Below, one piece after another: positions 1 to 8,181 of a DNA stretch of 64,000 nucleotides (position 1 is its first letter; each line of letters opens with the position of its first letter). The notes under the pieces are model-generated. The model was given only the letters and a program-made list of their open reading frames with translations, made no database searches and was not told where the DNA came from. Made by a program: the position numbers and the translations under genes. Source of the stretch: Lichenicoccus sp964245755 (GTDB lineage: Bacteria > Pseudomonadota > Alphaproteobacteria > Acetobacterales > Acetobacteraceae); NCBI GenBank assembly GCA_964245755.1, contig CAXTNV010000001.1, positions 1 to 64,000 on the forward strand, in the 5' to 3' direction.

Positions 1-686
1 AGGACGACGATGCGGTCGCTGACCGCGAACATGTCGGCGAGGTTGTGCGAGATGAAGATCACGCCGATGCCCTTGGTCTTGAGCCCGCGGATCAGCTCCA
101 TCACGCGGCGCTGCTCCGGCACGCCGAGTGCCGCCGTCGGCTCGTCCATGATCAGCACGCGCGCGTCCCAGTAGATCGCGCGCCCGATCGCCACCGCCTG
201 GCGCTGCCCGCCCGACAGCGCACGCACCGGACGATCGAGCCGGTGCAGGTGCACGTCCAGCACCGCCAGCGCGCGCGCGGCCTCGGCGCGCATGCGCGGC
301 CGGTCGATGCGCGGCAGGCCGAGGAAGCGTGTCTTCAGCTCGCGGCCGAGGAACACGTTGCCGCCGATGTCGAGGTTATCGGCAAGTGCCAAGTCCTGGT
401 AGATCGTCTCGATGCCCTGGGCGCGCGCCGCCTGCGGCCCGTCGAACGTCACCGGATAGCCGCAATAGCGGATCTCGCCTTCGCTCGGCCGGTACACGCC
501 GGAGATGATCTTGGTGAAGGTGGACTTGCCGGCGCCGTTGTCGCCGGCGAGTGCGACCACCTCGCCCGGGTAGAGGGTGAAATCCACCCGCTCCAGCGCG
601 TGCACGCCGCCGAAGCGCTTGGACAGGCCGCGCACTTCCAGCACCGGCACGTCGTCCGCCGGCGCCGCACTCGCCGCCTCACTCAT
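1..686 (-). CDS. Sugar ABC importer ATP-binding protein (CUT2/FrcA-like), partial
   Basis: This is the N-terminal 228 residues of an ABC ATPase whose 3' end lies beyond the left edge. The translation shows Walker A GDNGAGKST, a Q-loop in IYQDLAL, the signature LSGGQRQ, Walker B VLIMDEPTAALG and the H-loop SHN. The GDNGAGKS form of Walker A is typical of the fructose/ribose/xylose (CUT2) importers. Its ATG (684-686) lies inside the end of the upstream permease gene and overlaps it by 8 bases, so the two are translationally coupled. It would power sugar uptake through the permease at 679-1716. Whether it is a one-domain (FrcA) or two-domain (RbsA) protein cannot be seen. The specific sugar is not determinable. 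Confidence 0.9.
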   Translation of the reverse strand, partial: MSEAASAAPADDVPVLEVRGLSKRFGGVHALERVDFTLYPGEVVALAGDNGAGKSTFTKIISGVYRPSEGEIRYCGYPVTFDGPQAARAQGIETIYQDLALADNLDIGGNVFLGRELKTRFLGLPRIDRPRMRAEAARALAVLDVHLHRLDRPVRALSGGQRQAVAIGRAIYWDARVLIMDEPTAALGVPEQRRVMELIRGLKTKGIGVIFISHNLADMFAVSDRIVV

Positions 687-1716
687 CCTGCCGCCCTCCG
701 CCGAAGCGCCGCTGGCTCTGGTCGACCAGCACCGAGACGATGATCACCATGCCGACGGCGATGAACTGCCAGAACGGCTCGACGTCGAGGAACACCAGGC
801 CGTATTGGATCACCGCGATGATCAGCGCGCCGATGATGGTGCCGACCACGGTGCCGGAGCCGCCGAACAGGCTGGCGCCGCCGATCACCACGGCGGCGAT
901 GCTGTCGAGCAGCAGCGGCTCGCCCGCCTGCGGCGCGCCGGCGACGAAGCGACCGGTATAGAGGATGCCGTCGATGCCGGCGGTCAGCGCCGAGAGCATG
1001 TAGAGCAGCACGGTGATGCGGTTGACGTTGACGCCGGCGCGCAGCGTCGCCTGCCGGTTGCCGCCGATCGCGTAGGTGTACTGGCCGAACAGGGTCTCCG
1101 ACAGCAGGTAGTGCACGACCAGCACCACCGCCAGCGCGATCACCACCACCACCGGGACGCCGAACAGGGTGCCGTTGCCGAGATAGGACAGCCAGGCGTT
1201 CTGCACCGGCACGGTGGTGCCGCCGGCGATCAGGTAGGCCGCACCCCGGGCGACGCCGTACATGCCCAGCGTGCCGATGAACGGCGGCACGCGCAGACGG
1301 GCGATCAGCAGCCCGTTGATCCAGCCCGGCACGAGGCCGACGCCGAGCGAGACCAGGACCGCGGCGAGCAGCCCCAGCGGCGCGCCCGCCACCGCGCCGA
1401 CCTGGTTGGCGACCAGTGCGGAGACCACCGCCGCCAGCCCCATGGTGAAGCCGACCGAGAGGTCGATGCCGCCGGAGATGATGACCAGCGTCTGGCCCAG
1501 GCCGAGCAGCACCGGGGCCACGGCGAACACCGCCACCGAGCGCAGGTTGAACACGCTGAACACGAAGCTGCCGCCGTAGGCGATCCGCGCCCACACCTCG
1601 AACACCACGAGCAGCAGCAGCAGGAACAGCCAGGCGCGCGCCGCCGCCAGCAGCGCCAGCAGGCTGCGGCGCGAGCCGCGCGCCTCGTCCGCGGTCGCAG
1701 CTATGCCGCTCGCCAT
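679..1716 (-). CDS. Sugar ABC importer permease (CUT2, RbsC/FrcC-like)
   Basis: This 345-residue polytopic inner-membrane protein has about ten hydrophobic segments. It carries the CUT2 permease hallmarks: SGGIDLSVG in the first third, a YAIGGNRQAT-type coupling loop, and AAVVIGGASLFGG followed by a GTIIGALIIAVIQ segment near the C-terminus. It forms the translocation channel for a monosaccharide delivered by the binding protein encoded just upstream (1743-2732). Its last codons overlap the start of the ATPase gene. The order binding protein, permease, ATPase is one transcription unit. The short N-terminal extension (residues 1-30) before the first membrane segment is hydrophilic and ordinary for the family. 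Confidence 0.93.
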   Translation of the reverse strand: MASGIAATADEARGSRRSLLALLAAARAWLFLLLLLVVFEVWARIAYGGSFVFSVFNLRSVAVFAVAPVLLGLGQTLVIISGGIDLSVGFTMGLAAVVSALVANQVGAVAGAPLGLLAAVLVSLGVGLVPGWINGLLIARLRVPPFIGTLGMYGVARGAAYLIAGGTTVPVQNAWLSYLGNGTLFGVPVVVVIALAVVLVVHYLLSETLFGQYTYAIGGNRQATLRAGVNVNRITVLLYMLSALTAGIDGILYTGRFVAGAPQAGEPLLLDSIAAVVIGGASLFGGSGTVVGTIIGALIIAVIQYGLVFLDVEPFWQFIAVGMVIIVSVLVDQSQRRFGGGRQDE

Positions 1717-1742
1717 CTCAGCGTCCCCCAGCCGTCACCGGA

Positions 1743-2732
1743 TCACTCCGAGTAGATGAACGGCTTGATCGCGGGCTGGTCGACGTTGCTCTTGTCGATG
1801 ATGGTGAAGCCGGTGGCGACCGCCGGCGGGATCGACTGCCCGCTGAGGTGCGCGTAGGCCGCGGCCACGCCGAACCAGCCGATCTCGGCCGGATGCTGGG
1901 CGATGGCGATGTCGACGAGGCCGGTCTTGAGGTTGCCCACGACCGACTGCGGCGCATCGAACGCCACCACCTTCACCCTGCCCGCACTGCCGCCCTGCTG
2001 GATGCCGTTGCCGGCACCCATCGCGGAGAACAGGTTGGTGCCGAACACGCCGCTGAGGTCGTTGTGGCGCGCCAGCACCGACTGCGCCTGCGAGGCCGCC
2101 TTGTTGGCGTCGTCGTCGTTGAACTGCGTCGACAGCACGGTGATGCCCGGGTGCCTGGCCATCTCCGCCTTGAAGCCGGCCTCGCGCTGGTCGGTGGTGG
2201 AGACGCCGGCCTCGATGTTGGAGACGTACACCTTGCCGCGGTCGCCGATCGCGCGCGCCAGCGCCCGCGCCGCGATCTCGCCGCCCAGGCTGTTGTTCGA
2301 GGCGATGTAGGAGAGCGGGAAGTCGGCATCGCCGCTGCCGGTCTGGTACACGCCGCTACCGATGTAGGTGTCGAGCGTGATCACCGGGATCCCGGACGTG
2401 AACGCCCCGCGCAGCGGTGCGATCAGCTGCGTCTTGTCGGTGGGCGCGATCAGCAGCACGTCCGGCCGGCGCGCCAGCACCGCGTCCAGCACCGGCACCT
2501 GCTGCACCGGATTGAACGCAGGCGCACCCTGGAACACCAGGTTCACGCCGAGCGCCTTGGCCGCCGCGGCAGCGCCGCGATGCATGGTGATGTAGAAGGC
2601 ATCGGTGGTCAGACCCGGCACCAGCGCCACCGTGTAGCGGCGGTCGGCGGCACCTGCCCGGCGCGACGGCAGCGCCGCGGCCGCGCCCGCCATGGCCGCA
2701 CCCGCCCCAAGCAGCATTGCGCGTCGTTGCAT
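1743..2732 (-). CDS. Periplasmic sugar-binding protein of the CUT2 importer
   Basis: This 329-residue protein belongs to the periplasmic-binding-protein type I (RbsB-like) family. I chose the ATG at 2732 because GGGGAGA lies about 8 bases upstream and because the translation then opens with an export signal. That signal is a twin-arginine start (QRRAMLLGAG) followed by an Ala-rich hydrophobic stretch, so export may use Tat rather than Sec. The mature part contains VALVPGLTTDAFY, a repeated ALLIAPTD-type strand and GVFGTNLFSAMG, as expected of this fold. It is the first gene of the importer operon and would deliver substrate to the permease at 679-1716. The ligand cannot be read from sequence. 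Confidence 0.9.
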   Translation of the reverse strand: MQRRAMLLGAGAAMAGAAAALPSRRAGAADRRYTVALVPGLTTDAFYITMHRGAAAAAKALGVNLVFQGAPAFNPVQQVPVLDAVLARRPDVLLIAPTDKTQLIAPLRGAFTSGIPVITLDTYIGSGVYQTGSGDADFPLSYIASNNSLGGEIAARALARAIGDRGKVYVSNIEAGVSTTDQREAGFKAEMARHPGITVLSTQFNDDDANKAASQAQSVLARHNDLSGVFGTNLFSAMGAGNGIQQGGSAGRVKVVAFDAPQSVVGNLKTGLVDIAIAQHPAEIGWFGVAAAYAHLSGQSIPPAVATGFTIIDKSNVDQPAIKPFIYSE

Positions 2733-2844
2733 CTCTTGCGTCTCCCCGTCGGATCGTTCTGATCTCGTTGGGCCTCGGTCCGAGGCCGGCACGTCTCCCC
2801 TCCCTTAGAAGATCACGTGCTCGGTGTCACGTCGGCAGCGCGGG

Positions 2845-4392
2845 CTAGCTGCGCCCCAGGAACGCGTGCGCGGTGCGCAGGCTGAGCGCCATGATGGTCA
2901 GCGCGGGATTGGCCGCCAGCGAGCTGGGAAACACCGAATTGTCGCAGATCCACAGGTTCGGCACGTCGAAGCTGCGCCCGGAGGGGTCCACCACCGCGCG
3001 CTCCGGATCGGTGCCCATGCGGCAGGTGCCGATGGTGTGCGCCGCCCGCTCCATCGACCAGATGTCGGTGGCTCCCGCCGCCTCCCACACCGCGGTCATG
3101 AACCGCACTGCGTGGCGGCTCATCGCCTGCTCGCTGGGGCCGTAGCTGAACTGCACCCGCGGCTTGCGCATGCCGGTGCCGTCGACCTCGTCGGACAGCT
3201 CCAGGAAGTTGCCCGGCTGCGGCAGGCACTCGCCGTTGATGCCGATCCCGGCGGCATGGTTGAAGGTCTGGATGGCGTCGACCAGGCGCTGCCCCCACAG
3301 GCCGCGGGCGCGCGCCACCTGGTTGGCCCAGGTTACCGGCACGATGCCGAGGCTCTGCACCAGGTAGCCGCCGGCGAAGTCGGCGTCCGCCGGCCGCAGC
3401 AGGTCCTCGGTGATCAGCGAGGCGGGGTAGCCCTTGTTCGGCCGCATCTCCTGCTCGAACGTGCCCCAGACCTGGGTCGCCACGTGCGCCATGTAGTTGC
3501 GGCCGACCTGCCCGCTCGAGTTGGCGAGGCCCAGATGCAGCAGCAGCCGCGGCGTCTCGACGGCGCCGGCGCAGAGGAACACCGCAGCGCAGCGCTGCCG
3601 GTGGTCGACGCCGTCACGGCGATACACCACCGCGGTGATCCGGCCGCTCGCGTCGCGCTCGATGTCGTGCGCGAGGCAGTCGGGACGGATCTCGGCACCC
3701 GCCGCCACCGCCTGCGGCAGGTAGGTCACGTCCATGCTGGTCTTGGCGCCGATGCGGCAGCCCTGGTGGCAGTAGCCGCAGGCGATGCAGGCCTGGCGCG
3801 GAATGCCGTCGGGTGCCGCGAAGTCGCGCGAGACCACCGCCACCGGGGCGGCGCAGCTGCGCACTCCGAGGGCGGCGCAGCCAGCCTGCATCATCTGCGC
3901 CGGGCCGTTGAGCGGCACCGCGGGAAGCGGGTAGCGGCGCGTCGGGTCCCATGGGTAGTCGGACGGACCGGAGACGCCGATGAACGCCTCGACGCTGCGG
4001 TAGTACGGCAGCAGCTCCTCGTGACTGAGCGGCCAGTCCTCGCCGACGCCGCGCTCGGTGCGGATGCGCAGGTCGCGCGCGTCCGCACGCGGCGCGTATG
4101 CGCCCCAGTGCAGGGTCGAGCCGCCGACGCCGATGCCGCTGTTGTTGGCGCCGAACGCCTGCGGCATCTCGCCCGCACTCAGCCGCTCGCCTAGCCAGTA
4201 GATCTCGGCGGCCGCGATCTCGTCGGCGGCGAAATCCTCCGGGTTCCAGTTGCGCCCCGCCTCCAGCGCCACCACGCGCAGCCCGGCCCTGGCCAGTTCC
4301 GCCAGCAGCGGCGCACCGCCGGCGCCGGTGCCGATCACCACGGCATCCACCGTCTCGGTGGCCGCATACCGGCGCATCGGATCGAGCCTCAT
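2845..4392 (-). CDS. GMC-family FAD oxidoreductase (gluconate dehydrogenase large-subunit type)
   Basis: This 515-residue flavoprotein has an N-terminal FAD-binding motif VVIGTGAGGAPLLAELARAG and the family marker NNSGIGVGGSTLHWG. The C-terminal GMC region contains AAHTIGTCRMGTD and ends NPALTIMALSLRTAHAFLG. Around residue 215 the cysteine-rich run CIACGYCHQGC could ligate an iron-sulfur cluster, as in FAD-dependent sugar dehydrogenases of the gluconate-2-dehydrogenase group; that ligation is inference. The start ATG at 4392 overlaps the stop of the upstream gene (ATGA), so the two are translationally coupled. It has no export signal of its own. In this family export normally depends on the small subunit, here fused to a hydrolase. 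The substrate is probably a sugar, polyol or sugar acid. Confidence 0.88.
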   Translation of the reverse strand: MRLDPMRRYAATETVDAVVIGTGAGGAPLLAELARAGLRVVALEAGRNWNPEDFAADEIAAAEIYWLGERLSAGEMPQAFGANNSGIGVGGSTLHWGAYAPRADARDLRIRTERGVGEDWPLSHEELLPYYRSVEAFIGVSGPSDYPWDPTRRYPLPAVPLNGPAQMMQAGCAALGVRSCAAPVAVVSRDFAAPDGIPRQACIACGYCHQGCRIGAKTSMDVTYLPQAVAAGAEIRPDCLAHDIERDASGRITAVVYRRDGVDHRQRCAAVFLCAGAVETPRLLLHLGLANSSGQVGRNYMAHVATQVWGTFEQEMRPNKGYPASLITEDLLRPADADFAGGYLVQSLGIVPVTWANQVARARGLWGQRLVDAIQTFNHAAGIGINGECLPQPGNFLELSDEVDGTGMRKPRVQFSYGPSEQAMSRHAVRFMTAVWEAAGATDIWSMERAAHTIGTCRMGTDPERAVVDPSGRSFDVPNLWICDNSVFPSSLAANPALTIMALSLRTAHAFLGRS

Positions 4393-5903
4393 CGCGGCGG
4401 CTCCGACACGGCCCCGGGTTCCCATGCTACCGGTTCCCAGGCTTCGCGCTCGCCGGCGCCGATGCGGGTGAAGCCGCTCTTGCGCGGCCCGTCACCGCCA
4501 TAGGCGATGCCGCCGTAGCCGATGCGCGCCAGAGTCGCCGGATGGGCGACATAGCCCTTGGTCGCTTCCGCGCGCAGGTCCTCGAACCACAGCCGCATCT
4601 GCGGCGCCTCCAGCAGGCCAGCCGCTGGCTGCCCGCCCTCGGCCCCGAGGGTGCCGGCGGCGGCGCGTTGCAGCAGCGCGTCCTGCGCCGCACCGTCGAG
4701 CCCGGCGAAGCGCTGCCCATTCGCCGCAAGTGCCTGCTGGTCCAGCGTGCGCAGCCCGGCGCGGTATGCCTCGGCATCGGGCGGCAGCGCGGCGTAGCGC
4801 CAGCCGTCGCCGGTGCCCGAGGCGAGCAGGCGGTCGATCCGCGCCGCGAGGTCGATCCGCGCGCCTGCGGGCTGCGGCAGCACGCGGTCGGTGACGGCGC
4901 GCAGCACCGCCAGCAGCTCCACGCTCATGCTGACGGGCACGTAGCCCGGATCGTCGGGACGGGCGCGATCCAGCAGCAACGAGCGGGTCCTGGCGCTGAC
5001 CCGGGAGGAATCGATCAGCGCCCGGTATGCGGGATCGACCGCCGGCGCCGTGCCGTATTCCGAGTCCTGGTCGGGTGGGAGGGGACGCGCATGCTCCTCG
5101 ATCAGACGCGCCACCTCGTCGGCCCGCTCCATGGGCAGCAGGTGGCCCGCGCCGGCCAGCGTCACCAGCCGCACGTCGGCGAAGTGCGGCGCGACGAGGG
5201 CACGCTGCGCCGCCGGCCCGAGTGCCGGATCGCGCTCGCCGGCGAGCAGCAGGGTTGGGGTGCGCAGCACGCCGACCCGCTCAGACCAGTCCTCGCGGCT
5301 GCCGCTCTCGAGCCAGGCCAGCCAGGCGGCCCGGTTGAAGCGCAGGACGTCGCCGACCGCCTGCTCGTTGAGCGGCAGCTCCAGCTTGGCGCCGATGTTG
5401 CTATCGATGTAGCCCTGCGCCTCGCCACGATGCCCGTCCGGCTCGCCGCCGAACCAGCCCAGCATCGCCGCCCGCTGCTCGTCCGCTATCGGTTCCGGAC
5501 CGGGCGGGGAGCCGGCCAGCATCACCAGGCGGGTGAGCCCTTGCAGGCCGGGCTCCCCGTCCTCGGCACGGCGCGCCAGCACGCTCGCAACCTTGGCACC
5601 CATGCTGTGCCCGGCCAGCATCCAGCGCGCCGGCGCCTCGCGGCGGATCAGGCCGGCGACGCTGTCCGCCATTTCCTGCACCGAGTAGCCGGCGACCTGG
5701 GCCGCATCGCCGAAACCCGGCAGGTCGATCGTCACGCAGCGCAGCGATCCGGCCAGCAGCCGGGTCATCGGTTTCCAACCGTTGGCACTTCCGCCCAGGA
5801 AGTGCAGGCAGAACAGGGTGGGGCAATCGGAACTGTGCTGTCCGAGCTCGGGCATGCAGGCGGCCTGTATTTGGTGCGGAGCAGCAGAGTTGGTCCCGGC
5901 CAT
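4389..5903 (-). CDS. Alpha/beta-hydrolase fused to a gluconate 2-dehydrogenase subunit 3-like domain
   Basis: This 504-residue protein has two parts. Residues about 25-280 form an alpha/beta-hydrolase: an HFLGG oxyanion region, the nucleophile elbow GHSMG, an acid in GERDPALG and the histidine in GAGHLLPME. Residues about 310-495 resemble the gluconate 2-dehydrogenase subunit 3 family: VLRAVTDRVLPQP at its start, then DRLLASGTGDGWRY, and a GYVAHP..ARIGYGGIAYGG ending. The latter is normally a separate, Tat-exported partner of a GMC flavoprotein, and the partner gene follows with a 4-base overlap. No signal peptide is visible, so the complex may be cytoplasmic. The start is uncertain: ATG at 5903 and TTG at 5915 are both possible, and an internal ATG lies at 5855. 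Confidence 0.82.
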   Translation of the reverse strand: MAGTNSAAPHQIQAACMPELGQHSSDCPTLFCLHFLGGSANGWKPMTRLLAGSLRCVTIDLPGFGDAAQVAGYSVQEMADSVAGLIRREAPARWMLAGHSMGAKVASVLARRAEDGEPGLQGLTRLVMLAGSPPGPEPIADEQRAAMLGWFGGEPDGHRGEAQGYIDSNIGAKLELPLNEQAVGDVLRFNRAAWLAWLESGSREDWSERVGVLRTPTLLLAGERDPALGPAAQRALVAPHFADVRLVTLAGAGHLLPMERADEVARLIEEHARPLPPDQDSEYGTAPAVDPAYRALIDSSRVSARTRSLLLDRARPDDPGYVPVSMSVELLAVLRAVTDRVLPQPAGARIDLAARIDRLLASGTGDGWRYAALPPDAEAYRAGLRTLDQQALAANGQRFAGLDGAAQDALLQRAAAGTLGAEGGQPAAGLLEAPQMRLWFEDLRAEATKGYVAHPATLARIGYGGIAYGGDGPRKSGFTRIGAGEREAWEPVAWEPGAVSEPPR

Positions 5904-5955
5904 TCCTGGCGGCAACCGGCGGCGGATCCCCTAGCGGCCTCCGTGATCACCATCG

Positions 5956-6831
5956 TCAGCCCAGCTCGGACACGAACACGTCAGCGGCGCGGCTGCGGTA
6001 GCGCTCGCGGTGCCGCAGCAGCCGGAAGTGCCGGATCGGCAGCTCGAACGGCGCCCGGACGAGCCGTCCGGCGCACAGCGACGGATGCGCCACCGTCTCG
6101 GACAGCGCCGTGGCACCCGCTCCGGCCTCGACCGCCGCGAGCACCGCCTCGTTGGAGGGCAGCGTCATCGCCACCGTCAGCGCGCTCGCCTCGATGCCGG
6201 CCGATGCCAGCGCCGCCTCCAGGCTGGACCGCGTGCCGGAGCCGCGCTCGCGCAGCACCCAGGACATCGAGAGCAGGTCGTGCGGGCGCAGCGGGCACGA
6301 CCGCGCTGCGGGATGACCCGGAGGCACCAGCAGCACCAGCTGGTCAGTGCCGACCAGCTGCTGTCCGAGCGCCGGCGCGTCGACCTCGCCCTCCACCAGG
6401 CCGAGCTCGGCGGCGCCGTCGAGCACCGCGCGCGCCGCCTCGCGCGTGTTGCCGATCGAGACGTCCAGCTCGATGCCGGGATGGTGGGCGTGGAAGGCGA
6501 CCAGCCGCCGGGGCAGCCAGTAGCTGGCGATCGTCTGGCTGGCGAAGATCGCGAGGCGCCCGCGCCGCAGCGCCGCCATGTCGGCCAGCGCCGTCTCGGC
6601 CGCCTGCGCCCGCGCCAGCACGCCGCGCGCCTCGGCCAGGAACACGCGGCCGGTCTCGTTCAGCGCGATCCCACGGCCGATACGGTCGAACAGCTGGATG
6701 CCGTGACGCTGCTCCAGGGCTGCGAGCGCGTTGCTGACCGCCGACTGGGTGAGGTTCAACGCCCGCGCCGCCGCAGTGACGTGCTGGCGCTCCGCCACCG
6801 CCACGAAGATGCGGAGCTGCTCGAGAGTCAT
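5956..6831 (-). CDS. LysR-family regulator of the sulfite/YeiH locus
   Basis: This 291-residue LysR-type transcriptional regulator has an N-terminal winged helix-turn-helix (MTLEQLRIFVAVAERQHVTAAARALNLTQSAVS) and an effector-binding domain from about residue 90. It is transcribed away from a YeiH-type transporter gene with about 100 bases between them, the same divergent pairing as yeiE-yeiH in enterobacteria. The intergenic AT-rich imperfect palindrome at 6852-6871 is a plausible binding site. By analogy it should sense sulfite or a related sulfur compound and control the transporter and the molybdoenzyme downstream. That role is inferred from context; the sequence alone only shows a CysB/YeiE-like LysR protein. 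Confidence 0.88.
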   Translation of the reverse strand: MTLEQLRIFVAVAERQHVTAAARALNLTQSAVSNALAALEQRHGIQLFDRIGRGIALNETGRVFLAEARGVLARAQAAETALADMAALRRGRLAIFASQTIASYWLPRRLVAFHAHHPGIELDVSIGNTREAARAVLDGAAELGLVEGEVDAPALGQQLVGTDQLVLLVPPGHPAARSCPLRPHDLLSMSWVLRERGSGTRSSLEAALASAGIEASALTVAMTLPSNEAVLAAVEAGAGATALSETVAHPSLCAGRLVRAPFELPIRHFRLLRHRERYRSRAADVFVSELG

Positions 6832-6851
6832 GGGACCGATCTTTCTGGATG

Positions 6852-6871
6852 ATCATTTCAACCATAATAAT
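6852..6871. promoter_or_regulatory. Candidate LysR operator between regulator and yeiH-type gene
   Basis: An AT-rich imperfect palindrome, ATCATT-N8-AATAAT, stands out in a GC-rich background between the divergent LysR and YeiH-type genes. LysR regulators usually bind such T-N11-A-type dyads in the shared promoter region. No clear -35/-10 pair was identified. Confidence 0.4.
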
Positions 6872-6930
6872 CCGTTGGAAGGCGGTCCAGGCGGGGCGCA
6901 GCCTGTGTTGGTCAACGCGAGTAAGCTCCC

Positions 6931-8079
6931 ATGGCCTCCGTCGCTTCCGCCGCCTCACCGCAGTTCTGGCCTTCCCGGCATCGGACGCAGCGCCGGGTCG
7001 GCCTGCTGGGTCCGTTGCGCGTCAGCACTCGCCTGCTGCCGGGTCTTGTCTTGTGCCTCGCGGTGACGCTGGCGGCGACCGGGTTGCAGGTGGTCGAGCG
7101 GCGCCTGTTCGGCGCGGCCTGGCTCGAGAGCCTGGTGCTCGCGATCCTGCTGGGAGCCGCCTTGCGCACCGCTCGGCCTCCGGGGGCGCGCTTGCAGGCC
7201 TGCTTGCAGCCGGGCATCGACTTCAGCGCCAGGACGCTGCTGGAGATCGCGGTGGTGCTGCTCGGCGCCTCGGTCAGTGCCCGCACCGTGCTGGCCGCCG
7301 GTCCCGGCCTGCTCTGCGGCATCGCGGTCGTGGTGCTGCTGGCGATCGCCGCGAGCTACGGGATCGGCCGGCTGCTCCGCCTGCCGCACCGGCTGGCGGT
7401 GCTGATCGCGTGCGGCAACTCGATCTGCGGCAACTCCGCGATCGCCGCGGTGGCTCCCGTCATCGGCGCCGACGGCGAGGAGGTGGCGGCGTCGATCGCC
7501 TTCACCGCGGTGTTCGGGGTCATGCTGGTGCTCGGGTTGCCGCTGGCGCTCCCGCTGCTGCATCTGAGCCGGCTGCAGTACGGGGCATTCGCCGGCCTCA
7601 CCGTCTATGCCGTGCCGCAGGTGCTGGCGGCCACCGCACCGGTCGGCACTGTCGCGGTCCAGCTCGGGACGCTGGTGAAGCTGGTGCGCGTGCTGATGCT
7701 GGGGCCGGTCGTGCTCGGGCTGTCCCTGCTGACCCGGCGCCGGTGCGACGCGCCGGACGAGACGGCGCCGCAGCCGACGCCGGGCGCGCTGCAGGATGCC
7801 GGCATGCCGCCGCTGCACAGGCTGGTGCCCTGGTTCATCCTGGGCTTTCTTGGCCTGGCGGCGGCCCGGTCGGCCGGACTGGTGCCGGCCGCGGCACTCC
7901 CTCCGGCCGCGGATCTCGCAAGCCTGCTGACGGTGATCTCGATGGCGGCGCTCGGTCTCGGCACCGACCTGCGGGTGGCGGCACGGGCCGGCGTGCGCGT
8001 CACCGGCGCGGTGGTGCTGTCGCTGCTGGCGCTCGGCCTGATCAGCCTCGGGCTGATCCGGCTGCTGGGTCTTGCCTGA
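6931..8079 (+). CDS. yeiH: YeiH-type putative sulfate/sulfite exporter
   Basis: This 382-residue integral membrane protein has about ten hydrophobic segments and belongs to the YeiH/UPF0324 (putative sulfate exporter) family. The conserved family stretch is visible as IACGNSICGNSAIAAVAPVIGADGEEVAASIAFTAVFG in two short neighbouring blocks around residues 150-195. The loop at residues 265-290 is hydrophilic and proline-rich. It lies divergent to the LysR gene and about 100 bases before a sulfite-oxidase-type gene. Together these suggest export or detoxification of sulfur oxyanions. Direct transport evidence for this family is limited, so the substrate is inferred from neighbours. Confidence 0.88.
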   Translation: MASVASAASPQFWPSRHRTQRRVGLLGPLRVSTRLLPGLVLCLAVTLAATGLQVVERRLFGAAWLESLVLAILLGAALRTARPPGARLQACLQPGIDFSARTLLEIAVVLLGASVSARTVLAAGPGLLCGIAVVVLLAIAASYGIGRLLRLPHRLAVLIACGNSICGNSAIAAVAPVIGADGEEVAASIAFTAVFGVMLVLGLPLALPLLHLSRLQYGAFAGLTVYAVPQVLAATAPVGTVAVQLGTLVKLVRVLMLGPVVLGLSLLTRRRCDAPDETAPQPTPGALQDAGMPPLHRLVPWFILGFLGLAAARSAGLVPAAALPPAADLASLLTVISMAALGLGTDLRVAARAGVRVTGAVVLSLLALGLISLGLIRLLGLA

Positions 8080-8181
8080 TGGGCACCACCTGATGGGCAG
8101 GCCGCGAGCCTGTGCAGCCGCCGGCACTTCGCATCGCGTTGTCGGCAAAGCACCGCCTGCACCCGGAAGAGGAGAACGACC

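Noticed and set aside
577..1755. Long plus-strand open frame of 392 codons opposite the CUT2 permease
   Set aside because: Low-complexity His/Arg/Asp/Gln-rich translation typical of antisense frames in GC-rich DNA. The minus strand encodes a clear permease.
8079..8110. Direct repeat ctgatgggca after the YeiH-type gene as a terminator or operator
   Set aside because: Two short copies only, not a dyad and with no U-tract, so probably chance.
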